This document shows positions 14,501-20,412 of a stretch of DNA of 64,000 nucleotides, one piece after another. The DNA is from Candidatus Thalassarchaeum betae (GTDB taxonomy: Archaea; Thermoplasmatota; Poseidoniia; Poseidoniales; Thalassarchaeaceae), in assembly GCA_003193925.1 (NCBI GenBank), contig PSPG01000005.1, positions 1,645-65,644 of the forward strand. The letters are read 5' to 3'. Within the stretch, counting starts at the first letter, position 1; the number at the start of each line of letters is the position of its first letter. The notes below the pieces were generated by a model, which did not search any database, was not told the origin of the DNA, and saw only the letters and a list, made by a program, of their open reading frames with translations. Both the position numbers and the translations under genes were made by a program.

Positions 14501-16416
14501 TTCGTGTTGTTGGTCGAGGTCTCGTCGTATGCCGTGGAGTAGCTGTAGTTCAGCAGGGTCAGGTTGTAGTCATAGATAGCGAGGTCGAAGTCGGCTCCAG
14601 TGGGGGAGGTCAGGCCCACGGCCACCCCCGAGTCCTTCGGTACTGACATCACGAACAGGTCCTGCACGTCACTGTTCGAATCGATGGATCCGTTATACTC
14701 GGCACTGTTGGCTGAGATGTTGAAGGCCGACGAGGAATAAGACCCGGCATCGCCGAAACTCGGGTTTGTGTAGTTGCCAGGTGAGCTGTCAACGCAGGAG
14801 GTCTGGCCCAAATTGGGCTGATAGGTGCCTGCAGAGCACAACGTCTGAGCGGTAGCCTGAGCGGAGGAGACGTAGTTTCCCGCCGATGCTGAGTAGCACA
14901 GTGGATAGCCCGACTCGGGTTGGTATGTCCCTGTCTGGCAAGGCTGGTGATACAAGGCACCCGACACAGCGAAGTGCCCGGGCTCAGCCTCGGTGCAAGT
15001 CAGTCGGCCCCATGAGCCGAGCTCGCAGTTCATCCACCTCGCTGGGTTGCTGGGATAGGGGTCGTCGGGCACGGGGACGCCGTCGCCATCGTCATCGCCT
15101 GACATGTGCGTGTCCAACGCATTCCGGGTGCCATCGCCGTCCATGTCCTGGTCTGAGTAGGCGATATCGGCGCCGTCTGCGAAGTTCATCGTATGCGGGA
15201 GCAGTATGTTGCCTGAGGTGCCGGTGAACTCACCTGACTGCTGGCCCCAGCATTGCAGCGAGTAGTTATCGAGGATCGCGCATGTCGCACCTGCTCCTGC
15301 GGAGAGGGCGATGGCGCTGCTGCCAGTGCTGAGGTTCACGTGCACGGGAGTGTTGCCGTTGTCTCCGTCACACCCGCTGGAGGGGATGACCGAACTGCAC
15401 GAGCCGTCGCCCCACTGGCCGTACGTGTTGACCCCCCAGCAGTTCATCGAGCCGTTGTCCAGTATCGCGCAGGTGTGGTCAGAGGTCCCGTCGATGGCGA
15501 CTGCGGTCCTGCCAGCGGCGAAGTCGATATGGACAGAACCGTTTGTGACAGTCCCAAACATCGCGGTGACTGTGTAGGACTGACCCCAGCAGTACACGGA
15601 GCCGTTCTCGAAGATAGCGCAGGCGCCGTATCCCGGTGTGGCTATGGCGACGGCTCGCATTCCTGTTGAGTGATTGACCTCTACTGGCACATTGCTGTGG
15701 ATGGTGGTCCCGTCCCCGAGAACTCCGTAGAAGTTGCCCCCCCAGCACTTGATTGCGCCGGTGTTCGTTACCGCGCACGTGGAATCGATTCCAGCTGAGA
15801 GGGCTACAGCAGTGGTGTTGGTTCCTAGGTCAACGCTCACAGGTGCGTTCCTGTTTGCATTGGAACCGTCCCCGAGCTGCCCGACGTTGTTCCTTCCCCA
15901 GCACATGACTGAGCCGTCGTCCAGTATCGCGCAATTGTGGGTGTTACCGTCCGAGATCGCAGCGGCCATCCTGTCGCCGAGATCGACTGTGCCGTTGCTC
16001 AGTGAGAAGGAGCCCAGACCGAGCTGTCCGTAGTTGTTGACCCCTGTGCATCGGAGGCTGTAGTTGTCGAGTATCGCGCAAGAGCCCGCAATTGACACGA
16101 TGTCATCGGCGGTATAGACCGGGTTGCTGCTGTTGTTTGTAGAAGCGAAGGTGACGCGGGTGCCGTTGTCCAGCACTAAGGTAGGAGAGCCTGAGTTGAG
16201 TTCGAAGACGGAGTTGGAGAATACCGATCCCCTTTCCGAGCCGGCCTGGTTCAACGTGCTCGGGCCGCCGGGGGTGTCGGCTCGTCCGGGGGTGTCATCG
16301 AGTTCGGGCGGCTCGACTGTCGAGGCCACGAATGCCGAGGCGGACACACCGAGGAAGAGCAAGCATATCGAGGCGGCCACGAGTCGGTTGGCCGGAGTTT
16401 GTTTTCGTACTCGCAT
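11545..16416 (-). CDS. Giant surface protein: RCC1, cysteine-repeat and TSP3 domains
   Basis: About 1,620 residues, exported and anchored. In order: signal peptide (NRLVAASICLLFLGVSASAF); RCC1-type propeller repeats to about residue 450 (CAILDDGSVMCWGRNNVGQL); a PPC-like beta domain near 560-675; a run of about 18 cysteine modules on both sides of it (GTYQPNTGQTSC form, GCC2/GCC3-like); thrombospondin type 3 acidic repeats (DDDGDGIDDGMDLCP) near 1315-1485; a membrane helix (FGALAVILVLGLGGWMAM); and a cytoplasmic tail ending DAATGSWKPLE. Likely a calcium-binding adhesin or environmental-interaction protein; the role is unknown. ATG 16416 begins the signal peptide neatly, but ATG 16437 and TTG 16452 are also in frame. 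Confidence 0.85.
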   Translation of the reverse strand: MRVRKQTPANRLVAASICLLFLGVSASAFVASTVEPPELDDTPGRADTPGGPSTLNQAGSERGSVFSNSVFELNSGSPTLVLDNGTRVTFASTNNSSNPVYTADDIVSIAGSCAILDNYSLRCTGVNNYGQLGLGSFSLSNGTVDLGDRMAAAISDGNTHNCAILDDGSVMCWGRNNVGQLGDGSNANRNAPVSVDLGTNTTAVALSAGIDSTCAVTNTGAIKCWGGNFYGVLGDGTTIHSNVPVEVNHSTGMRAVAIATPGYGACAIFENGSVYCWGQSYTVTAMFGTVTNGSVHIDFAAGRTAVAIDGTSDHTCAILDNGSMNCWGVNTYGQWGDGSCSSVIPSSGCDGDNGNTPVHVNLSTGSSAIALSAGAGATCAILDNYSLQCWGQQSGEFTGTSGNILLPHTMNFADGADIAYSDQDMDGDGTRNALDTHMSGDDDGDGVPVPDDPYPSNPARWMNCELGSWGRLTCTEAEPGHFAVSGALYHQPCQTGTYQPESGYPLCYSASAGNYVSSAQATAQTLCSAGTYQPNLGQTSCVDSSPGNYTNPSFGDAGSYSSSAFNISANSAEYNGSIDSNSDVQDLFVMSVPKDSGVAVGLTSPTGADFDLAIYDYNLTLLNYSYSTAYDETSTNNTNFSSSSDLYILVAPWNGTGQYTLQVWLFSTADGAVVGNPSMAVDVEIGAGQYQCSEGTYQPYSNQSSCVEASPGHYVPDIGSTTQTECSPGSFQPITAQSSCLLASLGNYVDTSAAIDQTPAAAGHYVNTTGATDDVACSTGTYQPNTGQTSCIDADAGYYVDSTAATFQTACSPGTYQPSTGQASCIDASAGHFVLYYNSTSQTACPIGTYQPNTGQSFCLNASPGYYVNTVASTTQTPCDIGSYQPLAGQDRCDLADPGYYVGSTGSANQTACDIGTFQPNYGSSSCIDSPAGYYVDSTAATSPTPCVPGTYNPLTGSSSSDACLPADPGNSVPMGGSSYQTPCTTGHYQPGSGQTSCLDADTGNYVDSGGATAQTPCSLGTYNPDTAQSACMDAAPGYYVDSTGATQQTACRPGTYNPNSGASSLANCVSTDAGHYTSTEGMSSQSGCAEGTYQPITGQDSCLDADPGHFVPAMESTTQAQCQLGTFQPDTGASSCLDAEPGNYVDSNGSASQTPCPPTTYNPATGSGDRDDCIDVGPGHYSDIAGLADQIECAPGTYQPNSGQTTCLDSDPGYFVTYSGSTSQSPCPAGTYNPSTASGSAAGCLAADAGHYVDGQASSEQTPCSPGAYQSAVGQLSCSEAMLGHYVPDEGQAEQLPAPLDTYAVGTGSSSVENCPESHITLQVGADSEDDCYLDTDGDRTHDVVDSDDDGDGIDDGMDLCPLGLMGWSSSPGSDNDADGCKDTDEDADDDNDGFPDDADALPFDPEEWYDNDMDGLGDNEDPDDDNDGLTDAQEAELGTNPKDTDTDDDGFNDALDAFPTDAAEWADSDGDGYGDNGDAFPHDATKHLEEDLLGKYGFVFGALAVILVLGLGGWMAMRRKDTPTITEAAEHTESVAADSRAMQESEPMEETEPMTEETADTDQFLQELEEELERSSAPAHAKLNEQGQLVWVDDSGTVFAQDPDGSVMTFDAATGSWKPLE

Positions 16417-16460
16417 TCGCCCGCCTCGCTGTCCCATTGCAGTTCCAACCAAAGAGATTC

Positions 16461-16476
16461 GTCGGACTAGTCCGAC
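16461..16476. promoter_or_regulatory. 16-bp perfect palindrome before the giant gene
   Basis: GTCGGACTAGTCCGAC is identical on both strands. It lies just downstream of a minus-strand TATA-like box (TAGAATA, 16484-16490), so it would overlap the predicted transcription start of the giant surface-protein gene. Candidate operator. The alternative is a terminator for the radical SAM gene ending at 16541. Confidence 0.5.
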
Positions 16477-16540
16477 AAGTGCCTATTCTAGCCAAAAAGC
16501 GAAACAGTTGGGAATATGACTATTGCTGTGCCACGGACGC

Positions 16541-18322
16541 TCATGCATCACAACTGAGCACTGAATCCGCTGTAGCAGGAAAGTTGAGTCTGGCAGCAGC
16601 GAATGCTGATTCCACCGAGTCGAACGTCACGCCCCTGGAAGCCGCTCTGGCGCGGGCGGAGACCAGTCTCCAAGCTCCCTTGCCGCCGATTCCCGGGATG
16701 GCCATGAACTGCTGCTGCGTGGCGGAGTTGACATCGAGGCCTACCTCGACCCCTGTGATGCTGCGCATGCCATGGCCCGTCACCAGTATGTCAGAGCCGG
16801 TCTCGAGGGGGATCTTGTAAGGGACTCCGACGAGAATCGGGTATGCTCCTATCTGCCGGCCGAAGGTGATTCCGGGCGCACCGTGGATGGATGCCTCGCG
16901 GTAACTCGGGTCGAGGACCTGCTCGGGCCTGCGGATGCGGTCGTTGTGCGCCTCCCACCAGACGTCCCTCAGGATGGTGCCGATCGGCAGCATCTCCTTG
17001 AGGAGCGGTCGGTCGATGCTCTCGCGCACCTCGCGCTTGAACTCGCGGAAGGTCTGCTCCGGGATCTCCTGAAAGCCCCTCCCCTCGACCTGCCGGATGT
17101 TGATCCTCCTCAGCCACAGGCCCTCGTTGCGCAGGCTTGCGAGCAACTCGAGGTTCATCCGATATGTCGCCTCGGTCTCGCCGTTGAGCCCGGCGATGAA
17201 ATTGAGTCCCGGCAGCAGCCTCGGCAGGCCCCTCTCGCCTCGCTGCCTGCCGTACTCGTTGACCAGTCGGATGGCGATCCGCAGTTGCTTGGGGTTGCAG
17301 TTCAGCCAGTTCTGCTCGTGCACCGTCGGGTCCGCCGACTCGAGCCCGAAAGAGAGTACTGCGCCATCGGAGAGTGTCTCGACAAGCGTCTTTGTGATCT
17401 CGGTCGAGGGCTCGATGCTCTCTGCGACTATCGAGGGATTGGCGTTGTCCACATGGAGGATGCCGAGTCTCTCGTCCTCGCGCGCACCATGCAGCACCTT
17501 GGCTATCGGCTCGGGGTCGGGAATCGGGTACTCGAGGTCCTCGACTCCTTCGGCGCGGTAGGTGTAGATGTCAGTCGCGCCGCCGATGCGCACATGCCTG
17601 ACTCCGGCATCCATCGCCGCGGTGAGCTCACCCAGGACGTCTTCCTCGCTGCGCCACAGTGGCAGCCCCTTCTTCGGCTCTATGCAGAACTTGCAGCCTC
17701 GCTTGAAGCGGACGCAGCCCTGGTAGAGCTCGATCTCGTAAGTCAGGGGGCCGGGAGTGCCGTCAGGCGCAGTCAGGTCAGGGTGCTCCATGACGGCCTT
17801 CGACGAGGCCCCGGCATGCGCCCATCTGGTCCATTGCTCGGGCGTCCTCCTCGCGTGACCCCATTCCCCGGTCGACAGGTAGTGGTCGAGACTCGCATCG
17901 GTGTCCTGGACCGCGCAGAAAAGGTTCGAGCGCAGCGGGGTCCAGCCGTCGTAGCGCCAGTGGCGGATTGCCCAGCCGCCGCACAGGACTGGCTGCCCGC
18001 TGGGCAGTATCGCGAGGACCTCGTCCATCTCGCGGCGGCTGATCGGGGTGCCTCTGACGTACTTGCCAGGCACCACAGCGCCTGCCAGCACCACCGCGCC
18101 GTCCAACTCGGACAGCTCGAGCTTGAGGGCATTCCTGTCCTCGGGCTCTGCCAGACGGGGCTTCTGGTACATCCGCCACTCATCGATGGTCATGTAGGTG
18201 TATGGGACGCCTCGGGCCTCCAGCACTCCGCAGATGTAACGTATGTGGAAACCGAGGTAGTTCGGCACCCCGAAGGCGGCAGGCTCGTCCTCGTAACCGT
18301 CGAGGACAAGCCATCCTTCCAT
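16541..18322 (-). CDS. Radical SAM protein with C-terminal helix-hairpin-helix
   Basis: 593 residues, resembling the archaeal COG1031 Fe-S oxidoreductases. An N-terminal Rossmann-like half (to about 190) precedes the radical SAM domain, which begins YEIELYQGCVRFKRGCKFCI; the cluster cysteines are spaced C-x6-C-x2-C rather than C-x3-C-x2-C. GGATDIYTY and LSFGLESADP are SAM-barrel strands. The C-terminal QFMAIPGIGGKGAWRLV is a helix-hairpin-helix motif, suggesting a nucleic acid substrate. An AT-rich box (GAATACTAGG on this strand, 18349-18358) lies about 31 bases before the ATG. The reaction is unknown. Confidence 0.85.
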   Translation of the reverse strand: MEGWLVLDGYEDEPAAFGVPNYLGFHIRYICGVLEARGVPYTYMTIDEWRMYQKPRLAEPEDRNALKLELSELDGAVVLAGAVVPGKYVRGTPISRREMDEVLAILPSGQPVLCGGWAIRHWRYDGWTPLRSNLFCAVQDTDASLDHYLSTGEWGHARRTPEQWTRWAHAGASSKAVMEHPDLTAPDGTPGPLTYEIELYQGCVRFKRGCKFCIEPKKGLPLWRSEEDVLGELTAAMDAGVRHVRIGGATDIYTYRAEGVEDLEYPIPDPEPIAKVLHGAREDERLGILHVDNANPSIVAESIEPSTEITKTLVETLSDGAVLSFGLESADPTVHEQNWLNCNPKQLRIAIRLVNEYGRQRGERGLPRLLPGLNFIAGLNGETEATYRMNLELLASLRNEGLWLRRINIRQVEGRGFQEIPEQTFREFKREVRESIDRPLLKEMLPIGTILRDVWWEAHNDRIRRPEQVLDPSYREASIHGAPGITFGRQIGAYPILVGVPYKIPLETGSDILVTGHGMRSITGVEVGLDVNSATQQQFMAIPGIGGKGAWRLVSARARAASRGVTFDSVESAFAAARLNFPATADSVLSCDA

Positions 18323-18348
18323 CGTAGCCCCGGTAAGGCGGCCGGTTT

Positions 18349-18358
18349 CCTAGTATTC
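18349..18358 (-). promoter_or_regulatory. TATA-like box of the radical SAM gene
   Basis: Read on the minus strand this is GAATACTAGG, followed by AAACCGG, about 31 bases before the start codon at 18322. It resembles the box before the METTL5-like gene (TTAGGTACTAG). Confidence 0.35.
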
Positions 18359-18367
18359 ACCGCTTCG

Positions 18368-19630
18368 CTAGTTTCGGCGCGGGCGCCTCTTGCGCTCCCT
18401 GCCGCCGCTGGGGTTGGACTCCTGCACGCTCATCTTGCGGCCGTGCAGCTTAGTGTTGTTGAGTTCCCTGATGGCTGCGAGGCCGGCCTTCTTGCTGGTG
18501 AATGTGACGAAGGCGAAGCCCCTCGAGCGTCCGGTCTCCCTGTCGGTGGCGATGTGGACCTCCTTCAGTTCGCCATGCGCCGAGAAGATCTCCCTCAGCT
18601 CGTCCTCGGTGGCATCGTAGGAGACTCCGCCCACGAACAGCTTGGCGCCCATCGCCTCACCTGCTCCCGCGCGTGCCGCGTTCATCACCTCGCGCTCCTT
18701 GGCGAGCTCGTCCCTCGAGGCCTTGCCGTCCTTGACCCTGTCCATGCAGTCCCGGCATCGAATCGGCTTGCCGGGAGTCGGTTTGAATGGAACTTGAGTC
18801 TTGGTTCCGCACAAGGTGCAGGTAGTCGGATGCATCTCGCGCCGCGGCCTGCCTCCTCCGGCGCCTCGTGACTGGGATGCCCGTGCACGGCGGGCCGAGG
18901 CCGGCATCTCGTGACTCATTCCACGGCGGTGATCGGCTACTGGGGAGAGGTAGGGGCGTGCGCCGTCGTGGCCGAGCAACGGCTCGGCCTCGGGCGACCA
19001 GCGCGCCCCGGGCCGGTTCAGTGACTGTATGTCCTCGCCGATGACATGCCCGTGGCCGAAGCCATTGGACAGGACCCTGTAACCGGTGTAGTCGCAGCGT
19101 GGGCATGCGACGTTGAAGTCGGGAGTCTCGCTGGAAGTCTCCAGGTCCTCTCCGCACTGCGGGCAGAGAGCGTGGAGGACTCCGAGCTCGGGGTCATCGC
19201 GGGTCGTGGCCTTGAGCATGGGGTCGAGCTCGACTATGCGCGCGCGGATGATGTCCCTCTTGCGCATGGCATCGCCGGCTGAGGGAAGGAAGCGGTCGAC
19301 GAAATTGGTGACGTAGATGTCAGCGAACAGTTTCAGTGCTGGGAGGTCCCTGTGCCCCCCGTCCTTGCCCTCGATGTGGAGCAGGCGGACCTCGGCGGTC
19401 TTGGGGTTGAGCCGATTGACCTCAGCGATGATCACATCGCCGATCTCGGGGGAGTTGACCGATGGCCTGATCGACTCCACTGACATCTTCCCGTTGCTTT
19501 GGACCAGGGTCCCTGTGACCACTGCGACGGCGCCCGATACATCATCGTGAATCCCATCGCCGGCCTCCACACCGTCGGGGATTGCGACGGAGGAGCCTGG
19601 TGTGACGAAGTCGCCTGCTGCAGCGGTCAT
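18368..19630 (-). CDS. csl4: Exosome Csl4 subunit fused to an RRM domain
   Basis: 420 residues. Residues 1 to about 180 are archaeal Csl4: PGSSVAIPDGVEAGDGI, IGDVIIAEVNRLNP, the S1-like RKRDIIRARIVELDP, and a zinc ribbon (CPQCG...CPRCD). Csl4 caps the archaeal exosome and recruits substrates for 3'-5' RNA decay. A disordered Arg/Gly/Pro segment follows, then CTLCGTKTQVPFKPTPGKPI...CRDC (a second zinc module), then a full RNA recognition motif (KLFVGGVSYDATEDELREIF, RGFAFVTF) ending in a basic tail. RRMs are rare in archaea. One uninterrupted frame supports a real fusion. Confidence 0.88.
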   Translation of the reverse strand: MTAAAGDFVTPGSSVAIPDGVEAGDGIHDDVSGAVAVVTGTLVQSNGKMSVESIRPSVNSPEIGDVIIAEVNRLNPKTAEVRLLHIEGKDGGHRDLPALKLFADIYVTNFVDRFLPSAGDAMRKRDIIRARIVELDPMLKATTRDDPELGVLHALCPQCGEDLETSSETPDFNVACPRCDYTGYRVLSNGFGHGHVIGEDIQSLNRPGARWSPEAEPLLGHDGARPYLSPVADHRRGMSHEMPASARRARASQSRGAGGGRPRREMHPTTCTLCGTKTQVPFKPTPGKPIRCRDCMDRVKDGKASRDELAKEREVMNAARAGAGEAMGAKLFVGGVSYDATEDELREIFSAHGELKEVHIATDRETGRSRGFAFVTFTSKKAGLAAIRELNNTKLHGRKMSVQESNPSGGRERKRRPRRN

Positions 19631-19686
19631 CGGCCCGCCGACCGGACAACTCCCTATGAACGGTCCGGAGGGATTGAGCCGCAGGC

Positions 19687-20301
19687 TCAGGGAGGTGTGA
19701 GCCGCCAGAAAGCGACTCTTGTGCGCCCCCGTTGGCGGCTGTGGTGCGAGTATGCCGCCGGGAGGGCGAAGTCAGCCTCGCCGTATCTCTCGGTAGACCA
19801 GTCCGAGGCCTCGAACAACGGCTCGATGTGACTGGCTTCGGCGCTGTGCAGAAGATGGGCAGGGAGGCCGGAAGACAGGATGGCGTCGAGGAAGGGGCGG
19901 TCTGCCTTGGCGGTCTGGCGGCCCCAGGGCGGGTTGCTGACGATCAAATCGGCAGCGCCAAGATCGACCGGGTCCGAGCCCAGCGTCGCGGAGACGATCT
20001 CGACGGACTCAGCAAGCCCCATCGACTCGGCGTTCGCCAGCGCCGCATCGCAAGCCCCTGGGTCGGCCTCCACGAGAATTGCTCGGCCCGCGCCCATCGC
20101 AAGCGCCCCCAGCCCGAGCACGCCGTTGCCCGCACCGAGGTCTGCCACGGTGCAGCCCTCGGTGAGGTCGCCGAACGCGGAGATGTCGGTGAGCCAGCGA
20201 GCCGCTAGGTCGCCGTCGGTGGTGTACTGCTCGAGCTCGACGGAGTCGCATGGGTGCGGAAGCAGGCCCGACAGCAGCATCCCGAGCCTGCGGACCCTCA
20301 T
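19687..20301 (-). CDS. METTL5-like RNA N6-adenine methyltransferase
   Basis: 204 residues. After MRVRRLGMLLSGLLP comes the METTL5/COG2263 hallmark VELEQYTTDGDLAARWL, the SAM-binding VADLGAGNGVLGLGAL, and the catalytic VSNPPWG (NPPF/W type for exocyclic amino groups). Eukaryotic METTL5 makes m6A in small-subunit rRNA; a similar rRNA role is inferred. The start at 20301 is preferred because the family begins here and an AT-rich box lies about 23 bases upstream; the frame also extends upstream to 20370. It precedes the Csl4-RRM gene on the same strand by 56 bases, so two RNA-metabolism genes may share a transcript. Confidence 0.88.
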   Translation of the reverse strand: MRVRRLGMLLSGLLPHPCDSVELEQYTTDGDLAARWLTDISAFGDLTEGCTVADLGAGNGVLGLGALAMGAGRAILVEADPGACDAALANAESMGLAESVEIVSATLGSDPVDLGAADLIVSNPPWGRQTAKADRPFLDAILSSGLPAHLLHSAEASHIEPLFEASDWSTERYGEADFALPAAYSHHSRQRGRTRVAFWRLTPP

Positions 20302-20311
20302 GGGCTCGCTA

Positions 20312-20340
20312 GGGCCGCTAGTACCTAAGAACCAATTCAG
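20312..20340 (-). promoter_or_regulatory. METTL5 promoter segment, repeated at 23041
   Basis: Contains TTAGGTACTAG on the minus strand, about 23 bases before the ATG at 20301. The 29-base segment recurs in the same orientation at 23041-23069 with four mismatches, so the TSP3 surface-protein gene is flanked by near-identical copies. Confidence 0.5.
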
Positions 20341-20382
20341 CGACTCTCCTGAGCGACCACCTCCCAACATGCGGGCAGAGGC

Positions 20383-20391
20383 ACAAAATAC
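20383..20391 (+). promoter_or_regulatory. TATA box of the TSP3 surface protein
   Basis: ACAAAATAC is centred 26 bases before the ATG at 20413, predicting a leaderless transcript, and supports that ATG over the TTG at 20398. Confidence 0.55.
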
Positions 20392-20412
20392 GATGGGTTG
20401 TTCGCCCGATGC

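Noticed and set aside
12500-15000. CRISPR-like regular repeats on the plus strand
   Set aside because: The periodicity of roughly 140 bases is the coding sequence of cysteine modules in the giant protein; repeat units diverge and stay in frame.
16772-18871. Long open frame of about 700 codons on the plus strand opposite the radical SAM and Csl4-RRM genes
   Set aside because: It mirrors two recognisable genes on the other strand, has low-complexity Arg/Val/Leu/Asp composition and no domain; a GC-rich codon shadow.
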